The translations under genes and the position numbers were made by a program. Below are positions 1 to 7,089 of a DNA stretch of 11,021 bases, piece after piece (position 1 is the first letter of the stretch; every line of letters starts with the position of its first letter). This DNA is from Candidatus Culexmicrobium profundum. GTDB taxonomy: Archaea > Thermoproteota > Methanomethylicia > Culexarchaeales > Culexmicrobiaceae. Location of the stretch: contig JANZKD010000048.1 of assembly GCA_025061245.1 (NCBI GenBank), positions 1-11,021 on the forward strand. The letters are read 5' to 3'. The notes under the pieces are model-generated. The model was not told the origin of the DNA. It did not search any database and saw only the letters and a list, made by a program, of their open reading frames with translations.

Positions 1-899
1 TCAAATCTCTTAGCATTCCCAATATCTATTTGAACTGTTCCAATTTCCTTGGGCCGCTTCAACTTATCAATAATTATATATTCAATGTTTATAGTCCAAT
101 AATAATTCAATTCTGATGAAGGATAAATTGAAACTAAAACAGGCTTTCCAACATCTTTGGCTATTTCAATCAAGAAGCTTTTATATCGATTATACTCATT
201 TGGGCTAACTACATTTATTAACAACTCATAACTCCTATTAAGCTTCTCCATTTCCTCCATAATTTTATGATGAACATTTATTAGCCAGACTTTAGCTTCA
301 TTCTCATTCCTAACAAATACATGTAAGTCTGGCATGAAGAAGCGTCTTAACCTAAAGCATAATTCCACTTCACCACTTTGTTCAAGTCTATATGAATCTG
401 CAATTTCAAAGGCTGCAAATGGTAAATCTTTATAGGATATAATCCAGTCTTTTATCATTGCAAATTGCTGATGACAAGCAGCATATCTTAAGACAAATTT
501 TCCTCTATCAGTTTCCATCAGATATAATCTTCCACCATAAAGTTCAGCATGTTCTTTAACAGGCTTTAAATCTAAATTGAAGAAGGCAGTACCTTTAATT
601 TCAAGTAATGGAAGATTTAGAGATCTGACAACCTGCCTTGAATACTCTGCCACTAAATCGAAAATTAAAGCTGCATAAGGATTCATGCGCATATGACCAT
701 AATCAGAATAGGATTCCCATTCGAATCCAAATCTATTTAGGTAATTAATAATTTCAGGGTAACCTCCAATCAACTCCTCTCTTAAAGCTTCTTTTTTAAC
801 TAATACCTGAAAGTTTTCATTAAATGAATCTAGATTTTCACGACTAGGAATAACCTCCTTACCTTCAGGCGTCAATATTACGTATTTACGTTCACTCAT
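1..899 (-). CDS. thrS: Threonyl-tRNA synthetase, archaeal type, catalytic part (3' end beyond window)
   Basis: Charges tRNA-Thr with threonine in the cytoplasm. The 299 visible residues carry the archaeal ThrRS class II core: SDYGHMRMNPYAALIFDLVA (65-84), KPVKEHAELYGGRLY (112-126), YAACHQQF with probable zinc ligand Cys142, motif 2 around DSYRLEQSGE (168-177) and RLRRFFMPDLHVF (183-195) with probable zinc ligand His193, then TVQIDIGNAKRF at the window edge. The third zinc ligand, motif 3 and the anticodon-binding domain lie outside. The ATG at 899 is preceded by GGAGGA at 906-911, and an in-frame TAA lies nine codons upstream (window 924-926 region), so the protein cannot extend further. Full-length archaeal ThrRS carries an N-terminal D-Tyr deacylase-like editing domain before this point; it is absent here, as in crenarchaeal ThrRS-cat. 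Family assignment is secure; the split-enzyme reading is inference. Confidence 0.95.
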   Translation of the reverse strand, partial: MSERKYVILTPEGKEVIPSRENLDSFNENFQVLVKKEALREELIGGYPEIINYLNRFGFEWESYSDYGHMRMNPYAALIFDLVAEYSRQVVRSLNLPLLEIKGTAFFNLDLKPVKEHAELYGGRLYLMETDRGKFVLRYAACHQQFAMIKDWIISYKDLPFAAFEIADSYRLEQSGEVELCFRLRRFFMPDLHVFVRNENEAKVWLINVHHKIMEEMEKLNRSYELLINVVSPNEYNRYKSFLIEIAKDVGKPVLVSIYPSSELNYYWTINIEYIIIDKLKRPKEIGTVQIDIGNAKRF

Positions 900-905
900 A
901 TGAAA

Positions 906-929
906 TCCTCCAATTTCGAACTTTTATAC
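906..929 (-). promoter_or_regulatory. Ribosome binding site and TATA-like element of thrS
   Basis: On the minus strand GGAGGA (906-911) lies six bases before the ATG and is a near-perfect Shine-Dalgarno match, which fixes the start. A TATA-like stretch TATAAAAG lies just upstream (922-929). The distance from that element to the ATG is only about 25-30 bases, so transcription could start at or beyond the ribosome site; the TATA call is less certain than the SD call. Confidence 0.5.
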
Positions 930-969
930 TCCATTACAATTCACATAAGAGACATAAGTGAGATGGAAA

Positions 970-987
970 CTTATATTGATAATGGTG
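970..987 (+). promoter_or_regulatory. TATA-like element and GGTG site before the methyltransferase gene
   Basis: CTTATATT at 970-977 lies about 20 bases before the ATG at 995, and GGTG at 984-987 is seven bases from it. Either a very short leader with an SD site or near-leaderless initiation fits. The 95-base gap to thrS thus holds two divergent promoters. Confidence 0.35.
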
Positions 988-994
988 CTCTCTA

Positions 995-1753
995 ATGAAA
1001 TACAAATGGAATAAAGAAACTTTAGAATATTTTTATAAACACTTTAGACAAATATATGACATCTCAACACCTGGAGGCTTAAAAAGAATCGATCAAACCA
1101 GAGAAACTATTAAGGAAACTTTATCATCATTAAACTTACAATTAAGTGAAAAGAATAGAGTATTAGTTCTGTGTTCTGGCTCCGGTCCTGAAGCAATTGC
1201 ACTCGCCGAACTTTATAATTGTAGCATTACATGTATTGAAATACAAGACTGGCTTCTTCAAAAATGTTTAGATGAAGCTAGAAAAAGGAAACTGAAGATA
1301 GAAGGAATTAGCTTGGATGTACGTCAAATTAACAAAATATTTAGTGAGAATGAATTTGATGCTATTTTCTTGTGGGGTTCAAGTTTAGCTCACTTCAATA
1401 TATTTGACTTTGATGATATAGCTTCGAAGGCATACAGGATATTAAAAAGAAATGGATTCTTCGTAATTGAACAAGCCGATCACGTATTTGGACTTCTAAT
1501 GAAATATAAGGATATTATACTTGAGGATGAAGAGTCGCTTATAATTAGCATTCATGCAGGCTTTGACCCTCATGAAGGATGCTGGAAACGTGTAACATTT
1601 AATTTAAAGGATGGAAGTGTTAACAGCTATCTGGCATATGTTTGGAGTCCATGGATAATAAGATATGTTTTATACAAGAATAATTTTAACAATATTAAGA
1701 TTATAAGAAAAATGAGAACAAATACACATGTAGTAGTTGGTTTTAAAATATAG
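995..1753 (+). CDS. Class I SAM-dependent methyltransferase, substrate unknown
   Basis: Probably transfers a methyl group from S-adenosylmethionine to a small molecule. The 252 residues show the Rossmann-type order: motif I VLVLCSGSGPEAIALA (56-71), the acidic end of strand 2 at TCIEIQDW (79-86, Glu82 likely binding the ribose), motif II FDAIFLWGSSLAHF (121-134) and motif III YRILKRNGFFVIEQ (147-160). Motif I has Cys-Ser where many relatives have Gly at the first position of GxGxG, which is tolerated in the superfamily. A roughly 90-residue C-terminal extension rich in aromatic residues (for example CWKRVTF and YVWSPWIIRYVLY) probably forms the acceptor pocket. It has no signal peptide. No neighbour identifies the substrate. 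A 62-base gap separates it from the next gene on the same strand. Methyltransferase fold is confident; no specific function is assigned. Confidence 0.85.
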   Translation: MKYKWNKETLEYFYKHFRQIYDISTPGGLKRIDQTRETIKETLSSLNLQLSEKNRVLVLCSGSGPEAIALAELYNCSITCIEIQDWLLQKCLDEARKRKLKIEGISLDVRQINKIFSENEFDAIFLWGSSLAHFNIFDFDDIASKAYRILKRNGFFVIEQADHVFGLLMKYKDIILEDEESLIISIHAGFDPHEGCWKRVTFNLKDGSVNSYLAYVWSPWIIRYVLYKNNFNNIKIIRKMRTNTHVVVGFKI

Positions 1754-1781
1754 TTAATCGATAAAGCTAAAAGATTATAGT

Positions 1782-1809
1782 AATATAAAAATGATAGCTA
1801 TTAGAGGTG
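1782..1809 (+). promoter_or_regulatory. TATA-like element and SD site that selects the TTG start of the C26 gene
   Basis: AATATAAAA at 1782-1790 resembles an archaeal TATA box. GAGGTG at 1804-1809 sits six bases before TTG at 1816. The GTG inside this same motif (1807) would open a slightly longer frame, but it is itself part of the SD site, so TTG 1816 is the better start. Confidence 0.5.
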
Positions 1810-1815
1810 TATATC

Positions 1816-2541
1816 TTGAAACCGGTGATTGGAATAACATGCTCATATGATTTAACGAAGGGATACTTCAGAATTAACAAAACATATATTAACGCGATAG
1901 AAAAGGCAGGAGGAATACCAATAATTCTACCCTCCATCTCACCAGCAAATGTCGACAAATTATTATCTATAATCGATGGAATTCTACTTTCCGGTGGAGT
2001 TGATGTGGATCCATACTTATATGGAGAGAAGCCTATTACAACCATAGGGAAAATAGATCCAGCAAGAGATTTATTTGAAATGGCATTAACTAATTCAGCT
2101 ATAAGACGTGAAATACCAATACTGGCTATTTGCCGAGGAATTCAAGTTTTAAATGTAGCAGCTGGAGGTACATTATACCAAGATATTACAACGCAAATAA
2201 CTAATCCTATTAAGCATAAATGGTATACAAGTGAAGGCTTAGACGTACCACCTAACTACCCTACACATATTGTAAAAATAAAAAGCGGATCAAGACTGCA
2301 TAAGATATTTGGTAGAGAAATTTTAAGAGTAAATAGCTTTCATCATCAATCAGTTAAAGATGTAGGTAGACGTTTTGTAGCTACAGCTTGGGCTGAAGAT
2401 GGTGTTATAGAAGCGATAGAGTATATAGGCGAAAGCTTCATACTTGGAGTTCAATGGCATCCTGAATGGATGATAAACAGTGAAATGATCAAGTTATTTG
2501 AGGAATTTGTAAAAGCAGCTGCAGAGCACCGTAAAACGTAG
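1816..2541 (+). CDS. Gamma-glutamyl-GABA hydrolase-like class I glutamine amidotransferase (peptidase C26)
   Basis: Likely hydrolyses a gamma-glutamyl amide or related amide bond in the cytoplasm, as PuuD does for gamma-glutamyl-GABA. From the TTG start the protein is 241 residues and begins MKPVIGITCSYD, the normal opening of this family. Seen: LSGGVDVDPYLYGE (58-71 region), the nucleophile elbow AICRGIQVLNVAAGGTLYQD with Cys106, VNSFHHQ (172-178), and GVQWHPEW with His215 and Glu217 completing the Cys-His-Glu triad. Length matches stand-alone C26 enzymes; no synthase domain is fused. It ends five bases from the convergent GNAT gene. Polyamine genes that usually accompany puuD are not in the window, so the natural substrate is open; nearby peptide and amino-acid enzymes suggest scavenging of gamma-glutamyl compounds. 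Catalytic class is confident; the substrate is inference. Confidence 0.88.
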   Translation: MKPVIGITCSYDLTKGYFRINKTYINAIEKAGGIPIILPSISPANVDKLLSIIDGILLSGGVDVDPYLYGEKPITTIGKIDPARDLFEMALTNSAIRREIPILAICRGIQVLNVAAGGTLYQDITTQITNPIKHKWYTSEGLDVPPNYPTHIVKIKSGSRLHKIFGREILRVNSFHHQSVKDVGRRFVATAWAEDGVIEAIEYIGESFILGVQWHPEWMINSEMIKLFEEFVKAAAEHRKT

Positions 2542-2546
2542 CAGAG

Positions 2547-3095
2547 TTAATCTAGTCTCAAAACAAGATGCAATGTGAAATCGTTGGCAACTTCTTCTTT
2601 TGTATTAATATTCATCAACTTCTCAACTTCAAAACCCATTTTACGATAAAAATCATATGTAAGAAAATTTTTATTCCAAACATCAACACTCATAGTTTTT
2701 ATTCCGTGAAATCTACAATAACTGATAGCTCTACGAATTAAAAGGACATCAACACCCTTACCCTTATACTCATCATTAATAATTAACCATCTAATCTTAG
2801 CGTTATTATTTTCTAATAGAAGATCTATGAAACCAATTACTCCACTTAAATTTTTAGCTACAAGTTGAAGACTATTCTTATCATTAACTCTACTCTTAAT
2901 TTCATTTAAGTCTTCATTATTCAATTTTAACGTAATAGTTTGCGGCTCAATTAAAAACTGTTCACTTAAAATATAATTTTCCTCGAAGAGAACAGGCGAT
3001 CTCTTCGCAATTAAAGTTACGTTGGAAGTCTGGGAAGAAGTTAAGGTTAAAAGTTGGGTAAGATCATCAAACCTTAACTTTTCAACAATAAACAT
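2547..3095 (-). CDS. GNAT-family N-acetyltransferase
   Basis: Predicted to transfer an acyl group from acetyl-CoA to an amine; substrate unknown. In its 182 residues the GNAT fold is in the second half: strand LSGVIGFIDLLL (83-94), strand IRWLIINDEYKGKGVDVLLI (101-120), where the KGKGVD loop matches the acetyl-CoA pyrophosphate-binding motif A (Q/RxxGxG/A), then helix RRAISYCRFHG, strand TMSVDVW and the classic NKNFLTYDFYRKMGFEVEKL (141-160). The first 75 residues are poorly conserved and may bind substrate. ATG at 3095 has GGTG about nine bases upstream. It converges on the C26 gene with only five bases between stops, so the two transcripts probably end inside each other. It could modify a protein N-terminus or a small molecule; nothing decides between these. 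Confidence 0.85.
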   Translation of the reverse strand: MFIVEKLRFDDLTQLLTLTSSQTSNVTLIAKRSPVLFEENYILSEQFLIEPQTITLKLNNEDLNEIKSRVNDKNSLQLVAKNLSGVIGFIDLLLENNNAKIRWLIINDEYKGKGVDVLLIRRAISYCRFHGIKTMSVDVWNKNFLTYDFYRKMGFEVEKLMNINTKEEVANDFTLHLVLRLD

Positions 3096-3132
3096 TATGC
3101 ATTACACCAATTAATCAAGGGAATTAATGTAA

Positions 3133-3193
3133 TTTAAAAATTTAGTAATTGAAAAGGAAATTATTCATAAATTTGTATTATGATAATTTAAAT
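3133..3193. promoter_or_regulatory. Divergent promoter region between the GNAT and DUF1028 genes
   Basis: The 107-base gap is almost pure A/T. On the minus strand a TTTTTAAAT-like element lies about 40-50 bases before the GNAT ATG. On the plus strand CATAAATTT (about 3168-3176) lies about 27-35 bases before the DUF1028 ATG at 3203, which has only a weak GATG upstream and may be leaderless. Exact boxes cannot be decided by eye in such AT-rich sequence. Confidence 0.3.
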
Positions 3194-3202
3194 TGATGTA
3201 AA

Positions 3203-3844
3203 ATGACCTTTTCAATTGTAGCTATATCTCCCAGAGAGAAAGAATTAGGAGTTGCTGTATCAACCGCTGTTCCATGTGTGGGTGCCCGTGTACCTCATGT
3301 CGAAATGAATGTTGGTGCAATAGCCACGCAGGCTAGAACCAATATTTGGATTGGAATAAAGGGATTGAAAATGTTGAAATTAGGCTTGTCACCTCAAACA
3401 GTTCTAGATGCATTATTGAGAGAAGATCCACTAAGAGAAGAGAGACAGGCTGCAATAATAGATATTTATGGCAGGAAGGCAGTATTTACGGGATCTAAAA
3501 CAATTGACTGGAAAGGACATATCATAGGGAAAAATTATATTGTTATAGGTAATTTGCTCGTTGGAAGACAAGTTCTTGAATCCATGTCTAAAGCTTTTGA
3601 AAAAAGCAATGGAAGTTTAGCCGAGAGACTTTTATTAGCTTTAAAGGCGGGAGATGATGCTGGGGGAGATAGACGTGGAAAATGCTCAGCTGCATTACTT
3701 GTTGCTGGACCAAAATATGTGGAGGAGTATAAGTCTCCAGCTGTAAGTATGAGAGTAGATTACCATGAGGAACCTGTCATAGAGTTAATTAAAATATATA
3801 ATAGGCTTAAGGAAATCAGAATGAAAGCAAGGTCAACTAGATAA
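3203..3844 (+). CDS. DUF1028 family protein, probable Ntn-type hydrolase
   Basis: Function not established. The 213 residues match the DUF1028 pattern throughout: N-terminal MTFSIVA, LGVAVSTAVPCVGARVPH (15-32), GAIATQARTN (38-47), a GL..L..GLS segment (53-63), RQAAIIDIYGRKAVFTGS (81-98), GNLLVGRQVL (116-125), and the hallmark LKAGDDAGGDRRGKCSAALL (147-166), ending in VDYHEEPVIEL. From memory the family is grouped with N-terminal-nucleophile hydrolases; Thr2 directly after the initiator Met would then be the nucleophile after Met removal (inference). There is no signal peptide, so action in the cytoplasm is expected. It is 97 bases upstream of the M55 D-aminopeptidase gene on the same strand; the two families are often neighbours, which suggests a shared job in peptide or amide degradation. 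Family call is strong; activity is a guess. Confidence 0.88.
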   Translation: MTFSIVAISPREKELGVAVSTAVPCVGARVPHVEMNVGAIATQARTNIWIGIKGLKMLKLGLSPQTVLDALLREDPLREERQAAIIDIYGRKAVFTGSKTIDWKGHIIGKNYIVIGNLLVGRQVLESMSKAFEKSNGSLAERLLLALKAGDDAGGDRRGKCSAALLVAGPKYVEEYKSPAVSMRVDYHEEPVIELIKIYNRLKEIRMKARSTR

Positions 3845-3930
3845 GTTATCATCCACTTGAACATTAAAATTCATTATAATTAAAAGCTGAATAATAATGT
3901 TAAATTGCATAAAGGTAAATTAGTATATTT

Positions 3931-3938
3931 GAGGTGAT
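3931..3938 (+). promoter_or_regulatory. Strong ribosome binding site of the M55 peptidase gene
   Basis: GAGGTGAT at 3931-3938 is complementary to the archaeal 16S rRNA 3' end and ends three bases before ATG 3942. It is the best SD match in the window and confirms the start. The 97-base gap upstream is AT-rich and could hold a separate promoter, so co-transcription with the DUF1028 gene is not certain. Confidence 0.7.
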
Positions 3939-3941
3939 CTT

Positions 3942-4787
3942 ATGAAGGCGTTTATATCCGTTGACTTAGAAGGTATGCCGTATGTTGTTAGTGCCGGTCA
4001 TTTAGGCCCTAGATCTCCACTCTATGAAGAAGCAAGAAAAATTGCAACCAAAATTACGAAGATAACAGCTGAAGCACTCAAGGAAAATGGATTTGATGAG
4101 ATTTTAATTGCAGATAGCCATGGTCCAATGGTTAACATTCTCATTGAAGATCTACCGGAATATGTTGAAATTATCAGAGGCTTTCCTCGACCCTTAAGCA
4201 TGGTTTCCTGGGTTGAAGAATGCGATGCAATACTATTCTTAGGATATCATGCTAAGGCAGGTACTATTAAATCAACTTTCGATCATACTTATAGTGGAGC
4301 TTCAATTTATAAAGTTGAAATAAATGGAATTGAAGCAAGCGAGTTTCTATTAAATACATGGGTTGCAGGACATTACAATATACCAGCCATATTAGTTGCA
4401 GGGGAAGAGAAACTTTTGGAAATTGATGTTTGCAAATATACTCCATGGGCTGAAAGAGTAGTCTTAAAACGCTCTGCCAGCAGATATGCTGCTAGAAGCC
4501 CAAGTTTAGTTAGAATCGAAAGAGAATTAAGAAATGCTGTGAAAAACGCCGTATCAAAGCTGAAAAGAGGGGATGTTAAACCATTAAAAGTTGAAAGTCC
4601 AGTTGAAATGAAAATTACCTTTATGAAGAGTGGATTTGCCGATGCAGCTGAATTAATGCCTACTGTTGAAAGAATTTCTGGTACAACTGTAAAGTATGTA
4701 GCTAGAAATATGGTTGAAGCATATAAGGTTTTTGAATTATTAGTTTTAGCTGCAATTGCAGTCAATGCAGTTACTCAGCCACGCTAA
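3942..4787 (+). CDS. M55 family zinc D-aminopeptidase (DppA-like)
   Basis: Predicted to release N-terminal D-amino acids from small peptides, as Bacillus subtilis DppA does. It aligns by eye with DppA over its whole 281 residues. The zinc ligands are all present: Asp8 and Glu10 in ISVDLEGM, His60 in ADSHGPM, His103 in FLGYHAKAGT, and Glu134 in NGIEASEFLLNTWVAG. The catalytic nucleophile His115 of DppA corresponds to His115 here (STFDHTYSG). The C-terminal LMPTVERISGTTVKY and MVEAYKVF segments also match. No signal peptide is present; members form ring-shaped decamers in the cytoplasm. Its 3' end overlaps the convergent MFS gene by 17 bases. With DUF1028 upstream it may degrade D-residue peptides, for example from bacterial cell walls (inference). 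No peptide ABC transporter is in view. Confidence 0.92.
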   Translation: MKAFISVDLEGMPYVVSAGHLGPRSPLYEEARKIATKITKITAEALKENGFDEILIADSHGPMVNILIEDLPEYVEIIRGFPRPLSMVSWVEECDAILFLGYHAKAGTIKSTFDHTYSGASIYKVEINGIEASEFLLNTWVAGHYNIPAILVAGEEKLLEIDVCKYTPWAERVVLKRSASRYAARSPSLVRIERELRNAVKNAVSKLKRGDVKPLKVESPVEMKITFMKSGFADAAELMPTVERISGTTVKYVARNMVEAYKVFELLVLAAIAVNAVTQPR

Positions 4788-6018
4788 CTTTTTTATCCTT
4801 TATTTCTTCAGGTGGTTTAATATTTCTAAAGGTAAGGTAAAGCGAAATATCATAGGCTGTTTTTAGTATTCCTCCAATTCCAAGGGGAGCAGATAAAGAG
4901 TATATCTTCATAATATAACCTGCTATACTGGGACTAATTGAAGCTGAAAATACTCTAACAAGACTTGTAACACCAGAAGCAAAAGTTCTCTCTTCAGGTT
5001 TAACTATAGCCATTATATATGATTGCCTAGTTGGAACATCCATTTCAGATAAGAGCTGCCGTCCAAGATACAATGCTAGAGCAAAATTTAAATCAGGAGC
5101 TAGTGGAAGAATGGAAAGCATTATACTTGAGGGCAAATGTGTGAAGACTTGAGTATTAAGTAAACCAATTTTCCTAGCAATATATGGAGCAATTAAGAAT
5201 GATATTGTAACGAAAATTTTGGATAAAAAGAATATTTGTGATATTGATGCCAACTCAATATTAAAACGAGCATAAAACCAGTATGAAACCATACTTTGCG
5301 ATAAGAAACCACCTGCAAATGAGTCGACACTAAAGAGTATCGATAATTTAAGTACAAAGGATTTAGTTTCACTGGAAATTTTAACTATTTTTGTTTTATC
5401 CAGCCTATTAACGAGATTTAATTCACATTTTTTACTTAACATGAGATATGCAATAAAGACAATTAGAGATAATCCGCTGAATATTAGAAATAATATTTGG
5501 AAAGCCATTAATCTATTCATATTATAATAGTTAACCATTAAATCTGGAAAGCCTCCAAAAAGAGAGCCAAGTGAACCTGCAATTGAGCCGAACAGGTAAT
5601 AATAGGAGAAAGCCTTTGTTCTATATTCACTGGAGCATGACTGAGTGATTATTGCATGTTCAATCGGTGAAAATGCACCAGCAGCACCGCTAGTGCCTAT
5701 ACTTCCAAGAACACTTGCAATAAATAAAAGAATAATATTTCTTGAAAACGTAAGAATAATACCTGAGATAATTGATAGAGAAGAGAAAAGTAAAAGTGAC
5801 CTTTTACGTCCAATTCGATCAGCAAAAAAGCTAGAAAACGCGGTGAAAGTGGCTCCACTTAGAAAACCTGAAGTGACAAGTAGACCTATAATTGTAACAT
5901 CATATCCTATCAATGTTAAGTAGATTGGAAATGCTATTCCAATCGCAATATACCCAAAGGAACGTAATGCCATTGATAGAAATATTACTTTTCCATCGCT
6001 AGTTAGCCATCTAAACAA
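4771..6018 (-). CDS. Major facilitator superfamily (MFS) transporter
   Basis: Integral membrane carrier of 415 residues with about twelve hydrophobic segments in two halves, divided by a charged central loop near 193-220 (LSKKCELNLVNRLDKTK). The loop between TM2 and TM3 carries MFS motif A, ADRIGRKRSLLLF (66-78), and the second half has the related ARKIGLL (281-287). TM4-5 shows GTSGAAGAFSPIEHAII and RTKAFSYYYLFGSIAGSLG, as in drug- or metabolite-exporter-like members. The start is TTG at 6018: AAGGGAT lies about eight bases upstream, and an in-frame TAA sits immediately before the TTG, so no longer start exists. The next methionine is residue 16. It lies 34 bases after the OCD-family gene, probably in one transcript, so an amino acid or related metabolite is a plausible cargo (inference). 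Direction and substrate cannot be read from the sequence. Confidence 0.9.
   Translation of the reverse strand: MFRWLTSDGKVIFLSMALRSFGYIAIGIAFPIYLTLIGYDVTIIGLLVTSGFLSGATFTAFSSFFADRIGRKRSLLLFSSLSIISGIILTFSRNIILLFIASVLGSIGTSGAAGAFSPIEHAIITQSCSSEYRTKAFSYYYLFGSIAGSLGSLFGGFPDLMVNYYNMNRLMAFQILFLIFSGLSLIVFIAYLMLSKKCELNLVNRLDKTKIVKISSETKSFVLKLSILFSVDSFAGGFLSQSMVSYWFYARFNIELASISQIFFLSKIFVTISFLIAPYIARKIGLLNTQVFTHLPSSIMLSILPLAPDLNFALALYLGRQLLSEMDVPTRQSYIMAIVKPEERTFASGVTSLVRVFSASISPSIAGYIMKIYSLSAPLGIGGILKTAYDISLYLTFRNIKPPEEIKDKKVSVAE
4789..4794 (+). terminator. T-tract behind the M55 gene
   Basis: Six T residues start two bases after the TAA stop, followed by further T-rich sequence (TCCTTTATTTCTTC). Archaeal termination often needs only such U-tracts without a hairpin. 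This one lies inside the 3' coding end of the convergent MFS gene. Confidence 0.4.
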
Positions 6019-6052
6019 TTATGTATCCCTTCAGGCTATGTGTTTATTAGGA

Positions 6053-7036
6053 TTAGAGGGATATTGTTCTTCCAACTTTTTTCCTTAGGGCTAATTGATA
6101 TGCTTTCAATGCAGTTGAAGCATCTTGAATTGCTAATCCAACTGACTTGAATAGAGTGATTTCATTGTCATTTACTCTACCAGGCTTCTTGCCAGTTACT
6201 ATTTCACCTAATTCAGCATAGATATGGTCTTTAGTGATAACTCCTTCATTTATTGGTATTATAATGTCACCAGCCTCTTTTAAGCAGGCTTCATAGGAAT
6301 CTACAACCACTTTAGATTTTTTAATAGTTATTGAGTCGAGTTCTCTAGCGTCTGGTGTATGTGAACCAATACCATTAATGTGTGTTCCAGCCTCAAGCCA
6401 TTCACCCTTAAAAACAGGAACTTTAGATGTTGTAGCAGTGATTATGATATCGCATCCCTTTACAGCATCTAATGCTTCATCTACAACTTTAATGTTTATG
6501 CCAAGCTCCTTAGACATTTCTTCAGCATATCTCTCAGCTGCATGCTTGTATATATCATACACTCTTGCCTCCTCTATTGGTCTAACCTCACATACAGCCA
6601 TTAATTGTGTTCTAGCCTGAACTCCAGCTCCAAAGACTCCAACTACTTTGGAATCTTTTCGGGCTAAATATTTAGTTGCAACACCGCTTACAGCGCCAGT
6701 TCTCATAGCAGTTATAAAGCCTCCCTCCATAATTGCCAATAAGTCTCCAGTTTTAGAATCATTTAATAGAACAGTTCCAAGAACTGTAGGCTTATTATAT
6801 TTAGTTGGATTATCAGGATATACAGAAACAACTTTAACTGCAAGTGCATCCATTCCACCAATATATGCAGGCATGTAAAGAATTAAACCATTGTATTCAT
6901 CAATTCTTATGGCCGGTCGCATAGGCATTTTAACTTTGCCTAAACCAAAATATTTAAAGGCTTCTTCAACAGCATCAATTGTATCTTTCATAGTTAAAAT
7001 TGACTTCAAGGTTTCACGGTCTAAAACTAAAACCAT
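6053..7036 (-). CDS. Ornithine cyclodeaminase/mu-crystallin family NAD(P)-dependent enzyme
   Basis: Members act on amino or imino acids: ornithine cyclodeaminase, archaeal L-alanine dehydrogenase, and pyrroline- or piperideine-2-carboxylate reductases. The 327 residues show the family in order: MRPAIR (39-44), LYMPAYIGGMDALAVKVVSV with likely catalytic Lys68, GGFITAMRTGAVSGVATKYL with Arg112, the dinucleotide-binding GVFGAGVQARTQL (133-145), ITATTSKVPVF (199-209), NGIGSHTPDARELD with Asp229 at the proposed proton-relay position, and VGLAIQDASTALKAY. It is close to full family length. ATG 7036 follows a TATA-like ATATTTTAT about 17-25 bases upstream, giving a short leader. The MFS gene follows 34 bases downstream and the 136-residue gene precedes by 53 bases. 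Sequence alone cannot choose between deaminating cyclase, dehydrogenase and reductase; cytoplasmic amino-acid turnover is the safe statement. Confidence 0.9.
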   Translation of the reverse strand: MVLVLDRETLKSILTMKDTIDAVEEAFKYFGLGKVKMPMRPAIRIDEYNGLILYMPAYIGGMDALAVKVVSVYPDNPTKYNKPTVLGTVLLNDSKTGDLLAIMEGGFITAMRTGAVSGVATKYLARKDSKVVGVFGAGVQARTQLMAVCEVRPIEEARVYDIYKHAAERYAEEMSKELGINIKVVDEALDAVKGCDIIITATTSKVPVFKGEWLEAGTHINGIGSHTPDARELDSITIKKSKVVVDSYEACLKEAGDIIIPINEGVITKDHIYAELGEIVTGKKPGRVNDNEITLFKSVGLAIQDASTALKAYQLALRKKVGRTISL

Positions 7037-7089
7037 ATTGCATCACGAAATAAAATATTATTTTAAATTCTTAATAGGATTTTGCTATT

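Noticed and set aside
4373..4765. 130-codon open frame on the minus strand
   Set aside because: It is fully antisense to the well-conserved M55 D-aminopeptidase, has low-complexity Ser/Thr/Ala composition and shows no domain.
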